Position numbers and translations under genes: made by a program. A stretch of 64,000 nucleotides of DNA from CAWCVR01 sp963799105 (GTDB taxonomy: Bacteria > Acidobacteriota > Terriglobia > Bryobacterales > Bryobacteraceae), in assembly GCA_963799105.1 (NCBI GenBank), contig CAWCVR010000007.1, positions 322,936 to 386,935 on the forward strand, written 5' to 3'. This document shows positions 55,774 to 64,000 of this stretch, one piece after another (position 1 is the stretch's first letter; each line of letters begins with the position of its first letter). The notes beneath the pieces were generated by a model that saw only the letters and a list, made by a program, of their open reading frames with translations, did no database searches and was not told the DNA's origin.

Positions 55774-57003
55774 ATGCGCAAGTTTCTGTTGCTGGCATTT
55801 CGAAACGTGTTCCGGAACCGGCGCCGGACGGCGATGACGCTGCTGGTGGTGTCGGGCGGGGTTGCCGGCCTGCTGCTGGTGGGCGGGTTCTTCTCCCGCA
55901 TGTTCTGGGGACTGCGCGAGAGCACCATCCGCAACGGGCTCGGGCACCTGCAGATTTACAGCGCCGATTACTTCCGGCGCGACGAGGCGCACGCTCTCGA
56001 CAACGGGCTGGAGGACTACCAGCGCCTCACCGGCCTGGCCGCTCGGAACCGGCATGTGCGGGGCGTCACGGCGCGCATCGAGTTCTACGGCATGGTGTCG
56101 AACGGCATGAAATCCGCCGTGTTCATGGGCACGGGCGTGGAGGCCGCCAGGGAGAAGAGCATGGGGTTCGAGCCCAGAATCGCGTCCGGCCATTACCTGG
56201 ATGCAGGCGGGACCGAGTCCAGTCCAGCGTTGCTGGGCGCGGGGCTGGCGCGTTCCATGAGCGCCAAACCGGGCGACAGCCTGACGCTGCTTTCCGTCAC
56301 CTCCGATGGCGCGCTCAACGGAATCGACGTCGACGTGGCCGGAATCGTGACCACCGGCTTCAAGGAAATGGACGACCGCCTGCTGACCATCCCGCTCGCA
56401 GCCGCACAGCGTCTTTTGCAAAGCCCGCGCGTCACCAAGCTGGTGATCGGCTTGGACAAGACCGAGAATACCGACGCCGTGTACGCGGCGATTCTCCCCC
56501 AACTCGCCGCATCGCGCCAACAGTTTGCAGTCCGGAAATGGATCGATCTGGCCGGCTACTACAAACAGGTACGCCTGATGATGAGCGGGATTTTCGTCTT
56601 TCTCGGCGTCATCGTGTTCTTCATGGTCGTGATGTCGAGCGCTAACACGCTGATGATGGCGATGTTCGAACGCACGCGCGAGATTGGAACCATGCTGGCG
56701 ATGGGCACGCCGCGCTCATGGCTGGTGGCGCTCTTCCTGGGAGAGGCGGTTTTCACGGGGATGCTGGCCGCGGCTTTCGGCGTGGCCGCTGGGACCGGCA
56801 TGGGGGCGCTGCTGAATCGCTCCAACATCGTACTCCCGCCGCCGCCCGGCACCACGGCGGGGATGCCGCTCAAGGTCATCCATGAGCCGGCGTTGATGGC
56901 CGGCGCGGCGGTGCTGGTGCTGATCACGCTGGCGGCCGCGTCCCTGATGCCGGCTGTCCGCGCGTCTCGTTTGCAAATTGTGGAGGCTCTCAGTCATGTC
57001 TGA
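55774..57003 (+). CDS. ABC transporter permease (FtsX/LolC-MacB type)
   Basis: A 409-residue protein with one N-terminal helix (MTLLVVSGGVAGLLLVGGF), a periplasmic domain of about 240 residues (GSSPALLGAGLARSMSAKPGDSLTLLSV falls in the MacB_PCD region), and three C-terminal helices (IFVFLGVIVFFMVVMSS, ALFLGEAVFTGMLAAAF, ALMAGAAVLVLITLAAAS). FERTREIGTMLAMGTPR is the coupling segment of FtsX-type permeases. With the ATPase it forms a 2+2 complex that extracts lipoproteins or lipids, or pumps periplasmic substrates. It overlaps the LolA-like gene by eight bases. Confidence 0.92.
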   Translation: MRKFLLLAFRNVFRNRRRTAMTLLVVSGGVAGLLLVGGFFSRMFWGLRESTIRNGLGHLQIYSADYFRRDEAHALDNGLEDYQRLTGLAARNRHVRGVTARIEFYGMVSNGMKSAVFMGTGVEAAREKSMGFEPRIASGHYLDAGGTESSPALLGAGLARSMSAKPGDSLTLLSVTSDGALNGIDVDVAGIVTTGFKEMDDRLLTIPLAAAQRLLQSPRVTKLVIGLDKTENTDAVYAAILPQLAASRQQFAVRKWIDLAGYYKQVRLMMSGIFVFLGVIVFFMVVMSSANTLMMAMFERTREIGTMLAMGTPRSWLVALFLGEAVFTGMLAAAFGVAAGTGMGALLNRSNIVLPPPPGTTAGMPLKVIHEPALMAGAAVLVLITLAAASLMPAVRASRLQIVEALSHV

Positions 57004-57730
57004 CAGGCTGCTGTGGTTGCTCGCCGGCTGCGCGTGGATCGCGTCCGCCGCATCGCTATCGGACGCCGACGCGCAAGCGCTCCTGCAACAGTCCGATCTC
57101 CGGCGCAACGGCTGGTCCAGCTACGTGGGCCGCGTGAAGATCACCAACTACGAGTCCGGCAAAGCGGATGAGGAACACCTCTATCGGGTGTCCCAGAAGG
57201 GGACGGACAAGACCCACGTCGAGTTTCTCAGCCCCAGGGAAAAGGGCAGCTTCCTGCTGATGCTCGGCGACGACATGTGGGTCTACTTGCCGGACACCAG
57301 CCGGCCGGTCCGCATCACCCCGCTCGAACGGCTGACCGGCGATGCGTCCAACGGCGACGTCGCCCGCACCAACTACGCTTACGACTATGACGCCGCTTAC
57401 CTGCGCCGGGAGAAATGCGGCGACACCGGCTGCCATGTGCTGGAGCTGACGGCCAGGCGCAAAGCCTCCACCTATCGCAAGATCGTATACTGGCTGCGCG
57501 TGGCGGACGCCCGGCCGGTGAAGGCCGAGTTCTATCTCACATCCGGAAAGCACATCAAGTCCGCGACCTTCGATGAATACCGGCCGGTGGCCGGGACCAC
57601 GCGGCTGGCGCGCATGACACTCTACGACCAGATCCGGAAACAATCGCATAGCGTGCTCGAGTTCTCCGATTTCCAGCCGCGAGAACTTCCCGACAAACTG
57701 TTTCATCAGGGCAGGTTGGACCGGTTCTAG
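56996..57730 (+). CDS. LolA-like outer-membrane lipoprotein-sorting protein
   Basis: A 244-residue exported protein with signal peptide LLWLLAGCAWIASAAS. The rest fits the LolA-like family that often follows FtsX-type permeases: YVGRVKITNYESGKADEEHLYRV, REKGSFLLMLGDDMWVYLPDTSRPVRI, YLRREKCGDTGCHVLELTA, KIVYWLRVADARPVKAEFYLTSGK, LEFSDFQPRELPDKLFHQGRL. The half-barrel would carry an acyl chain through the periplasm between the permease and the outer membrane. One CGDTGC pair may form a disulfide. Confidence 0.88.
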   Translation: MSDRLLWLLAGCAWIASAASLSDADAQALLQQSDLRRNGWSSYVGRVKITNYESGKADEEHLYRVSQKGTDKTHVEFLSPREKGSFLLMLGDDMWVYLPDTSRPVRITPLERLTGDASNGDVARTNYAYDYDAAYLRREKCGDTGCHVLELTARRKASTYRKIVYWLRVADARPVKAEFYLTSGKHIKSATFDEYRPVAGTTRLARMTLYDQIRKQSHSVLEFSDFQPRELPDKLFHQGRLDRF

Positions 57731-57740
57731 GAGGCGTGGC

Positions 57741-58826
57741 ATGAACCTTCGGGCCGTCGTTTTGGTGCTTCTGCTCTGCGGATCGTCCCTCGCGGACGAC
57801 CCGGATCCCGCTCCCGGCAAGCCAGCCGGCGAGATTCGATATTCGCTTTCGCTGACGGAAGAAGGGTCATTCGCCGCCGGCCTCAGCGTGCCCGGCGCGG
57901 ATGCCGGCAACCTGGTGCTGCTCGAACCCTCCTTCGCCTGGAAGTATGCGGACCGGCTGCGGTTCTCCACCAGCCTGGCGGGGTTGGCTGAGACACAGGG
58001 CGAAACCCATGAGCAGGTGCGCGTCCGGGAAACCTATGTGGCCTTCACCGCCGGCGATCTGGACTTGACCGCCGGTAAGCGGATCCTGCGGTGGGGGGCC
58101 GGTTATGCATTCACCGCTACTGGCGTCCTCGATCCGCCGCGCGTTGCTACCGATCCCATCGACCGGCTGAACCTGAACGAAGGCCGTGAGATGGCGGAAG
58201 CGGACTGGGTCGCCGGGAATCAGGACTTCACCGTGGTGTGGGCGAGCGCCGGGCTATGGGGCAAGCATCAGGTGGGGGCGCGCGACACCACCGCTTTCCG
58301 CTATGGCGTAATGGCCGGCGGGTTCGACACCTCGGTGATCGTTGCACACGACGGCGGCGGCACCACCCTGGCCGGCGCGAATTTCACGCGCGTCCTCGGC
58401 GACGCAGTGGAGATCCACGGCGAACTGGCCTGGCGGGAACAGGCGGCCATCCTGCTGGGAGGCAAGTATACGTCACGGTCCGGCTTCTCGGCCATCGCGG
58501 AATTCTACACGCCTCCGAACACCGCTTACTACCGGCCTGCCGGGATGCCGGCTTCGGCGGGGCGCCAGCACTATGGCTTCTGGCGGCTCGGCAAAGCCCG
58601 TCTGCGTGAACTCCCGGGCTGGAAGGAATGGGACCTCAAGGCGTCCCTGGTCTCCAATCTCGACGATGGCAGCCGTATTGGCGTATTCGACGCCGGCCGG
58701 CGTGTCAAGGACCGCTTCTACGCGTACCTGCATGCGCAAACGCCCGGCGGAAAACCGGGCCGTTCGGAGTTCGGCGCCATCCCCTACTCCGCGCTGATCT
58801 CGATCGGCGTTATATTTCACATGTGA
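57741..58826 (+). CDS. outer-membrane beta-barrel protein of the ABC/LolA operon
   Basis: A 361-residue protein with signal peptide AVVLVLLLCGSSLA. It has alternating amphipathic strands throughout (RFSTSLAGLAET, TYVAFTAGDLDLTAGKRILRWGAG, FTVVWASAGLWGKHQV, EIHGELAWREQAAILLGGKYTS) and ends with the aromatic SIGVIFHM, as barrel proteins do. It is likely the outer-membrane acceptor or pore for whatever the ABC/LolA proteins move. Ten bases follow the LolA-like stop. No named family recognised. Confidence 0.8.
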   Translation: MNLRAVVLVLLLCGSSLADDPDPAPGKPAGEIRYSLSLTEEGSFAAGLSVPGADAGNLVLLEPSFAWKYADRLRFSTSLAGLAETQGETHEQVRVRETYVAFTAGDLDLTAGKRILRWGAGYAFTATGVLDPPRVATDPIDRLNLNEGREMAEADWVAGNQDFTVVWASAGLWGKHQVGARDTTAFRYGVMAGGFDTSVIVAHDGGGTTLAGANFTRVLGDAVEIHGELAWREQAAILLGGKYTSRSGFSAIAEFYTPPNTAYYRPAGMPASAGRQHYGFWRLGKARLRELPGWKEWDLKASLVSNLDDGSRIGVFDAGRRVKDRFYAYLHAQTPGGKPGRSEFGAIPYSALISIGVIFHM

Positions 58827-58834
58827 GGCCCGCC

Positions 58835-59914
58835 GTGAGCGATGAACCGATACCCGCTGTGAACGGGGCCAGCCAATACGCGTTGCCGCGAGGATTCCTC
58901 CCGCGTGTCTGCGGCGTTGCGGCGGCCGCCACTGTCGCCAGCGGGTTGATCATTATCACCTTTGAACACGCCTCGCGATTCTCCGGGATTCTTCGGGATT
59001 TCGAGATCCCGCTGGTTTACTCATACTCGATCGCCCTTCCCTCGGCAGTGCTGCTGTATCTTCTGGGATTCAAGACCTTCGTTCGCCGACGGAGTCTTCG
59101 CTTACTCAAAACGGTCGGCGTCCTGGCTGCCACCAACACGGCTGGATGCCTGTTCTCCGGACTCCTGGTGGCTGCCCTCCAGCTCGACTCCTGGGACCAC
59201 TATTGGTCCCGTTTCCGTTTCGCGGTTATGTTCGGCATGGTGATTACCCTCACCTTTGGGTTGAGCATGGATTTCTACCAACACCTGCGCTCGCGCCTGG
59301 ACTTCGCCACGCTGGAAGAAGAGCGGGTCCGCAAACTCGCCGCCGAGGCGCGGCTGTCGTCGCTCGAATCGCGCATTCATCCGCACTTCCTGTTCAACAC
59401 CCTGAACTCCATCTCGTCCCTGATTCCCACGGACCCTAAACGAGCCGAGGACGTGCTGGGGAAGCTCGCCGCGCTGCTCCGCTTCTCGCTCAATGCGAAT
59501 CAAACGGGCCTGGCGCCGCTGGGGCGGGAAATTCAATTCGTGCGCGACTACCTCGAGATTGAAAGGACCCGGTTCGGTTCCCGGCTGCGGTATTCGATTG
59601 CCGTTCCGGCGGAGATGGAGAACATCCGCATTCCGCCGCTCGCGATGGGAACCCTGGTGGAGAACAGCATCAAACACGTGATCGCGCAGCGGCCGGCCGG
59701 CGGCGAAGTCCGGGTCAGCGCCAGGGTCGAGGACGGACGCGTCGTCCTGGACGTGAGCGACGATGGACCCGGCTTCGCGCTGGACTCCGTTCCGCTCGGG
59801 CACGGACTGGATAATCTGACCGCGCGCCTGGCTCTTTTGTTCGGCGTCGGCGCAAGGCTGGAACTTGCGCACGACGGAAAGTATTTCACCATGCGGATTT
59901 CCTTCCCCCAGTGA
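58835..59914 (+). CDS. LytS/YehU-type sensor histidine kinase
   Basis: A 359-residue kinase. GTG 58835 (GAGG six bases upstream) is preferred; GTG 58823 overlaps the previous stop (GTGA) and is possible. Four membrane helices fill the first 150 residues (VCGVAAAATVASGLIIITF, PLVYSYSIALPSAVLLYLLG, VGVLAATNTAGCLFSGLLVAAL, FAVMFGMVITLTFGLSM). The His_kinase box is RIHPHFLFNTLNSISSLI with the phospho-accepting histidine, then the ATPase N box GTLVENSIKHV and DVSDDGPGF. No extracytoplasmic sensor domain is visible, so it probably senses a membrane state. It overlaps its regulator by four bases. Confidence 0.9.
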   Translation: MSDEPIPAVNGASQYALPRGFLPRVCGVAAAATVASGLIIITFEHASRFSGILRDFEIPLVYSYSIALPSAVLLYLLGFKTFVRRRSLRLLKTVGVLAATNTAGCLFSGLLVAALQLDSWDHYWSRFRFAVMFGMVITLTFGLSMDFYQHLRSRLDFATLEEERVRKLAAEARLSSLESRIHPHFLFNTLNSISSLIPTDPKRAEDVLGKLAALLRFSLNANQTGLAPLGREIQFVRDYLEIERTRFGSRLRYSIAVPAEMENIRIPPLAMGTLVENSIKHVIAQRPAGGEVRVSARVEDGRVVLDVSDDGPGFALDSVPLGHGLDNLTARLALLFGVGARLELAHDGKYFTMRISFPQ

Positions 59915-60699
59915 TCGCCATGCCCCTGCGAGTCTACCTGGTGGATGACGAACCGCTTGCGGTCGAGCGCCTCGAACGGTTGCTCGGCGAAGAGCCGTCG
60001 GTGGTCATCGTGGGCCGCTCTACCGATCCCGCCGTGGCGTTGGAGTTCCTAAGCCGCGAAGCGGTCGACGCTATCTTCCTCGATATTCAAATGCCCGGCA
60101 TGACCGGTTTCGATTTGCTGGCCCGGCTTCGCGACCAACCCGCGGTGATCTTCACGACGGCTTTCGACGAGTACGCTTTGAAGGCCTTCCAGGTGAACTC
60201 CATCGACTATCTGCTGAAGCCGATCGACCCGGAGCAATTGCGGCGCGCCCTGCGCAAACTTGAACGGCTTCAGGGCGGAGCCGGGCCGGATTGGATGCGG
60301 CGGCCTGAGTTGCGTACGATGCTGGAGGACCTGGCCGCCTCGCTGCGGTCTTCCGCCAGCGGTTATCCCAAGCGTCTTGCGTCGCGCGTGGGCGACCGAA
60401 TCCAGGTTGTCGATCTGGCTGAAATCACGCATTTCGTCGCGCAGGAAAAGCTTACCTACGCGGTCGTGAATGGCCGCCATCACTCGGTCGATTACACCAT
60501 TGCGGATCTCGAACGGAAGCTCGACCCGAAGCGCTTTGTGCGCATTCATCGCTCGATCCTCTTGAATCTGGACTGGGTGGAGCAGGTCAGTTCGCGCTTC
60601 GGGGGGCAGATGGCCGTGTGCCTGAAGGATGCTGCGCGGACCCAGTTACGGGTGGCGCGAGATCGGGTGCGCATGCTGAAAGAGCGACTGGAACTGTAA
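59911..60699 (+). CDS. LytTR-family response regulator
   Basis: A 262-residue regulator from GTG 59911 (GTGA overlap with the kinase stop) or ATG 59920. The receiver domain has LVDDEPLAVERLERLL, the phosphorylated aspartate in AIFLDIQMPGMTGFDLL, and YLLKPIDPEQLRRAL with its conserved lysine. The LytTR DNA-binding domain follows (about 155-258): ITHFVAQEKLTYAVVNG, DYTIADLERKLDPKRFVRIHRSILLNLDWVEQV. It most likely controls this operon and perhaps further export genes. Last gene of the operon. Confidence 0.93.
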   Translation: MIAMPLRVYLVDDEPLAVERLERLLGEEPSVVIVGRSTDPAVALEFLSREAVDAIFLDIQMPGMTGFDLLARLRDQPAVIFTTAFDEYALKAFQVNSIDYLLKPIDPEQLRRALRKLERLQGGAGPDWMRRPELRTMLEDLAASLRSSASGYPKRLASRVGDRIQVVDLAEITHFVAQEKLTYAVVNGRHHSVDYTIADLERKLDPKRFVRIHRSILLNLDWVEQVSSRFGGQMAVCLKDAARTQLRVARDRVRMLKERLEL

Positions 60700-60742
60700 G
60701 GGGTCGCACTAGGTCTTCGACCGTGTGATTTGGTGCCATTAC

Positions 60743-60802
60743 CGGGCCGCTCGCTCACGCTCGCGGTTCTGCCCGGAACCGCGAGCGTGAGCGAGCGGCC
60801 CG
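60743..60802. terminator. perfect 27-bp hairpin with six-base loop after the LytTR gene
   Basis: 60743-60769 and 60776-60802 are exact reverse complements around TGCCCG; short outer arms TGCCA/TGGCA add to the stem. There is no T-run, so it is not a classic intrinsic terminator; it could be a REP-like repeat or an RNA-protecting hairpin at the operon end. Confidence 0.55.
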
Positions 60803-60834
60803 TGGCAAAGGAACAGTTTCTCGCGGTCAAGGCA

Positions 60835-61073
60835 CTAGGGAGGTGCACCCTGTGTGCCTACGGGCGACAATCGCTCTGTCTGGATCGCAGCCGATCCGGA
60901 AGTGGCCCGGGGGCGGATTGCGAGTGGCGCGTCGGGAGCCATCTCCCGGAACGCCGTTAACCTGCCCTCTAGACCAAAATACTCACGAGCAATCCGGAAC
61001 AGGCCGTCATCGGTCAAAACCCGGTATTCGATACGGGGCCGATTGCCGGGGACGAGCAGATACCTGACGTTCA
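60835..61073 (-). CDS. small conserved-looking protein downstream of a hydrolase fragment
   Basis: A 79-residue product from GTG 61073, which overlaps the hydrolase stop by GTGA. The sequence (NVRYLLVPGNRPRIEYRVL, LFRIAREYFGLEGRLTAF, APLAIRPRATSGSAAIQTE) has regular protein composition. I do not recognise the family. The overlap suggests it was translated together with the hydrolase before that gene was truncated. Confidence 0.4.
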
Positions 61074-61385
61074 CCGCCTCTGGCTGATGCCGGCTTTCGT
61101 ACCGATCGCCGCGTCGGCGCTGGCCAGCTCCAGCGCCTTCGCGAGGAAGCGCATGCGGTCGGCAATGGCACCGATATCGTCGATGTCGTGTGCGGTATCG
61201 AACCATTTCAACGCTTTTGGGCCGGTCGCCGCCTCGTAGAACTTTATCGAGTCCTCGTGCGAAACACCGGGATCGTACCAAGCGGACTGGAATAGCTTCG
61301 GAATCGCCGGCGCGTACCCGATATAGTGCGCCGCGTCCACCACGGAGATCGCTTCCAGGTAATGCGTCAGGCCCTCGCCCAGTTG
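61071..61385 (-). pseudogene. C-terminal fragment of an alpha/beta hydrolase
   Basis: The minus frame reads LTHYLEAISVVDAAHYIGYAPA, KLFQSAWYDPGVSHEDSIKFY, GPKALKWFDTAHDIDDIGAIADRMRFLAKAL, the end of dienelactone-hydrolase/acetyl-esterase-type enzymes, with the late Asp and a HD pair at the expected catalytic histidine region. It begins abruptly near 61385, where an unrelated plus-strand fragment starts. Confidence 0.55.
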
Positions 61386-61844
61386 TTTGCGGACACCCTG
61401 GCGGCGGAGACCCACACAACGCACGGTTTGACGACGCCGGACGGCCATACATTGCGAATGCCCGCCGGCGGCGTCACTTATCTCCCGATTCCCCGTGGCA
61501 GCGGCGCGATTCTTCCCGGATTGATTTCCGTGGACCTGCCGCTCGGGATCCGCAAAGGCGAGACTTTCGACATCGTGGTCCGCCAGGTGACCGGCTCGGG
61601 CCGCCAAGCGGCAACCGTGCGGATTGGCGCCATTCGTTCCTGGCGGCGCGTTCTCGGCTCGTTTCAGATAAAGATCTCGGTTACGACCAAGGATCTCATG
61701 CTGGCTCCCGAGGAGCGCTCCCTTTCGGTCATGCGCCGGATCCAAGAGGCAATCCCGGCGGGCAGTCGCTGGTTCGCGGTCACCCAACGGCACGTGAATC
61801 AAATCGCGGCACGAGTCGGCGCGTTTGGCGGCAACCGCACCTGA
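61386..61844 (+). pseudogene. fragment of a larger exported protein, family not identified
   Basis: From about 61386 to the TGA at 61842-61844 the plus frame is protein-like: LTTPDGHTLRMPAGGVTYLPIP, GLISVDLPLGIRKGETFDIVVRQVTG, WRRVLGSFQIKISVTTKDLML, RSLSVMRRIQEAIPAGSRWFAV. The pattern suggests a beta domain followed by helices. No start or signal is present, and it abuts the hydrolase fragment on the other strand, so it is a truncated piece. Confidence 0.45.
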
Positions 61845-62185
61845 TTCTTCCTTCGCCCAACGGAGGTGCCACGCCTGGGCCGCCAGCCGGCCATGGGCAG
61901 CCTTCCGCAGGGCGGCTGGGCTTCTCCGGAAGAGTGAACGGATTGAAGCAGGCCGGGGGCATTTCCAGTCCATCCCGGGGCAACCAAGGTGGGTTGCGGC
62001 TACGGCTCCTGTACCGTCGGAAAGCACGGTCCAGGTACGTGAGGCTCAACCCATCGAACCATCGCAATGCCAAGTGGATTTCGTCTCGGAACAATTCTTT
62101 GCCGACTCTTCGCCGGCGCCCACTACGCCCGGACGTTGCGCTACGATTGCGATTCAGGACTTCTGCAAAAGGGGGGACGGCGACG
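61845..62185. other. intergenic stretch
   Basis: No supported gene. One minus frame (ELFRDEIHLALRWFDGLSL) is faintly transposase-like but too short to call. AGGGGGGAC shortly before 62186 serves the fucosidase gene. Confidence 0.35.
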
Positions 62186-63799
62186 ATGAGCATTACGCGG
62201 CGCACCGCAGCGGGACTTTTGGGACGTGCGCTCCCACTGGCGGCACTGGATCGGGCGCTTGGCGCCGCCGGATCTCGGCCTCCGGCCATTCAGATCGCGC
62301 CGGGACGCTTCCAGCCGACCCGCCGATCGTTGATGGAATACCAGATCCCCCGCTGGTATCGCGATGCCAAGTTCGGAATCTGGGCGCATTGGGGACCGCA
62401 ATCGGCTCCCGAAATGGGGGACTGGTACGCCCGGCAGATGTATATTCAGGGCCACCGTCAGTACAACTATCACGTCAAGACCTACGGACACCCCTCGAAG
62501 TTCGGCTACAAAGACGTGATCCCCACCTGGAAGGCCGAGAACTTCGATCCCGACTACCTGGTGGGGCTCTACAAGAAAGCCGGGGCGAAGTTCTTCGTCA
62601 GCATGGGTGTGCACCACGACAACTTCGACCTCTGGGAATCGAAATATCAGCCGAGGTGGAATTCCGTCGCCACCGGGCCGAAGAAGGACATCGCCCGGAT
62701 GTTCCGGGACGCGGCGTTAAAGCACGGCCTGCGTTTTGGAGTCAGCCAGCACCTGCACGCCAGCTACGAATGGATGGCAACCTGCTTTGGCAGCGACAAG
62801 ACCGGCCCTTTGGCAGGGGTGCCGTACGACGGCAACGATCCGCGGTACTCCGACCTATACCACGAGAAGCACCCGCCGGCGGCGCAACCGGGCGACGTGA
62901 GCCAGGTGCCGGAGTCGTGGAAGCGCCAGTATTTCCTCCGGCTTCAGGACCTGGTGGACCAGTTGCAGCCCGACCTGATGTATCACGACGGCGTGATTCG
63001 CTTCGAGAGATACGGATTGAGCCTGGTGGCACACCTCTACAATCGGAGCGCGGAATGGCACGGCGGCAAGGTGGAAGCCGTCTATAGCAGCAAAGGATTG
63101 GAGGACTGCCAGGTGGGCACCTGCGTGCTCGACTTCGAGCGCGGAATCGCCGAGGGCATCTGGCCAAATCCATTTCAGACGGATACCTGCATCGGCGGCT
63201 GGCACTACGACCGGGGCGCACACTACAGAACGCCGAAGGAGTGCATCGATTTGCTGGTGAACGTCGTCAGCCGGAACGGCACCCTGCTGCTGAACTTTCC
63301 GCTGAAATCCGATGGCACGCTGGACCCGAAGGAGATGGCGATCCTGGCCGAGATTACCGCGTGGATGGCGGTGAACGGCGAAGCCATCCACGGCACGCGT
63401 GCGTGGAGCGTCTGCGGCGAAGGGCCCAGCGTGGAGGGCACCATCAGGGATTCGAGCGTCTACAAGCAGCTTCCGCCCATCCCGGACACTTCGCCGGGGG
63501 CGACTCGAACCGCGGGCGCGCGCGACAGCGGCGGCAAGCCGCTCACGGCGCGGGACGTACGGTTCACATCGAAGGGCAAGACGCTCTATGCGTTCGTGAT
63601 GGGCTGGCCGGAAAACGAAACCGTCATCGCCTCACTGGGCACCCATAGCCAGCCCGAGGCGGGCAAGGTCCTGAACGTGGAACTTCTGGGCTTCCAGGAC
63701 AAACTGCGATGGGTGCAGGAAGCCGACGGCCTCAGAGTAGCCATGCCGCGAGAGAAACCGGGCGATTACGCGATCGCGCTGAAGATCGCTCTCGCCTGA
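62186..63799 (+). CDS. GH29 alpha-L-fucosidase with Tat-like signal
   Basis: A 537-residue protein from ATG 62186, behind a strong ribosome site. The N terminus ITRRTAAGLLGRALPLAAL resembles a twin-arginine signal. GH29 hallmarks: WYRDAKFGIWAHWGPQSAPE, YARQMY, AGAKFFVSMGVHHDNFDLWES, LRFGVSQHLHASYEW, and the nucleophile aspartate region LQPDLMYHDGVIRFE. VVSRNGTLLLNFPLKSDGTLD closes the barrel, with a beta-sandwich C terminus. It removes alpha-L-fucose from oligosaccharides or glycoproteins, outside the cytoplasm. Complete and undamaged. Confidence 0.92.
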   Translation: MSITRRTAAGLLGRALPLAALDRALGAAGSRPPAIQIAPGRFQPTRRSLMEYQIPRWYRDAKFGIWAHWGPQSAPEMGDWYARQMYIQGHRQYNYHVKTYGHPSKFGYKDVIPTWKAENFDPDYLVGLYKKAGAKFFVSMGVHHDNFDLWESKYQPRWNSVATGPKKDIARMFRDAALKHGLRFGVSQHLHASYEWMATCFGSDKTGPLAGVPYDGNDPRYSDLYHEKHPPAAQPGDVSQVPESWKRQYFLRLQDLVDQLQPDLMYHDGVIRFERYGLSLVAHLYNRSAEWHGGKVEAVYSSKGLEDCQVGTCVLDFERGIAEGIWPNPFQTDTCIGGWHYDRGAHYRTPKECIDLLVNVVSRNGTLLLNFPLKSDGTLDPKEMAILAEITAWMAVNGEAIHGTRAWSVCGEGPSVEGTIRDSSVYKQLPPIPDTSPGATRTAGARDSGGKPLTARDVRFTSKGKTLYAFVMGWPENETVIASLGTHSQPEAGKVLNVELLGFQDKLRWVQEADGLRVAMPREKPGDYAIALKIALA

Positions 63800-64000
63800 G
63801 CTATTCGCGGTTGCCGCTGGCAGCGCCACGCATAGCGAACGGCCACGGGCGCCGTGACGCCAGGGGCGCCCACCAGGATCGTATTGCCGTCGATAGCGAA
63901 GTTGACCGTCTCCGGTGGAGAAGTCCGGACGCCGCCTTCCGCCTCCGTCTCCTCCTCACGCTGAACGCCGGAAACCCGCGACTACCTGAGCGGCAACTCG
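63766..64000 (-). pseudogene. possible C-terminal end of a sialate O-acetylesterase-like protein
   Basis: On the minus strand VNFAIDGNTILVGAPGVTAPVAVRYAW resembles the last strands of this esterase family. A TAG interrupts the same frame near 63985 and the normal ending after RYAW is lost; the frame runs 34 bases antisense into the fucosidase end. It is a relic, or a gene with a frameshift at the window edge. Confidence 0.35.

Noticed and set aside
60743..60802. Classic rho-independent terminator for the LytTR operon
   Set aside because: The stem is strong but no T-run follows on either strand; kept as a hairpin with uncertain role.
61780..62289. Minus frame with RDEIHLALRWFDGL resembling an IS1182-type transposase
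   Set aside because: Too short and not followed by the expected motifs; could be chance.

Overview
The window looks like chromosomal DNA of an Acidobacteriota member close to Candidatus Solibacter / Bryobacterales. The reasons are family-level: several VWFA-related exported proteins of the acidobacterial type, at least four copies (intact or broken) of the Solibacter-type C-terminal beta-sandwich domain (TIGR03437-like), a very large Oar-like TonB-dependent receptor with a carboxypeptidase-regulatory domain, abundant exported TPR proteins, FG-GAP/ASPIC proteins, Tat-exported oxidoreductases and high GC. No species assignment is possible from the sequence alone.

Layout. 1-22.6 kb is dominated by exported proteins: a VWFA-domain tail, an FG-GAP/ASPIC (CRTAC1-like) protein, paired TPR proteins, a large VWFA/LolA-like protein, two paralogous PD40-propeller/TPR proteins that each carry one CxxCH haem motif, an Oar-like TonB receptor with a clear sigma70 promoter framed by operator-like repeats, and two VWFA proteins. 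22.6-27 kb holds an IS1380-type relic, a Tat-exported flavoprotein and a beta-sandwich protein. 26.9-35 kb has three tRNA genes (Cys, Val, Glu), a twice-frameshifted SWIM/SNF2 helicase, the alanine aminotransferase alaC, a DUF4159 protein, and tandem integrase relics at tRNA-Glu with duplicated att sites and a PEP-CTERM gene between them. 35-45 kb has an amidase, a 5'-truncated carboxypeptidase-regulatory protein, a Tat aldo/keto reductase with eight cluster cysteines, a beta-sandwich protein, a HEAT-repeat protein, a PD40 propeller protein and several transposase relics. 45-50.4 kb has a truncated kinase leader and STT3 fragment cut by an IS1380 relic, a GH16/beta-sandwich/GH3 laminarin-type enzyme split by a frameshift, and a decayed era GTPase gene. 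51-54.3 kb is a gluconate-dehydrogenase-like operon (small Tat subunit, GMC flavoprotein, nine-haem cytochrome c). 55-60.7 kb is a tight operon: MacB/LolD-type ATPase, FtsX-type permease, LolA-like protein, outer-membrane barrel, LytS kinase, LytTR regulator. 60.7-64 kb has a long perfect hairpin, gene fragments, a GH29 alpha-L-fucosidase and a possible sialate O-acetylesterase tail.

How the parts may work together (inference): large polymers are attacked outside the cell (GH16/GH3, GH29, possible esterase), products enter through the TonB receptor, and Tat/cytochrome oxidoreductases feed electrons to periplasmic haems. The ABC/LolA/barrel operon looks like an envelope lipid or lipoprotein trafficking system under its own LytS/LytTR control. 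Many genes carry single-base frameshifts or truncations, so the region is either decaying around mobile-element scars or includes assembly errors. Several genes have a -10-like TATAAT/TACAAT/TATCCT hexamer only 6-9 nt before the start codon, suggesting frequent leaderless transcripts.
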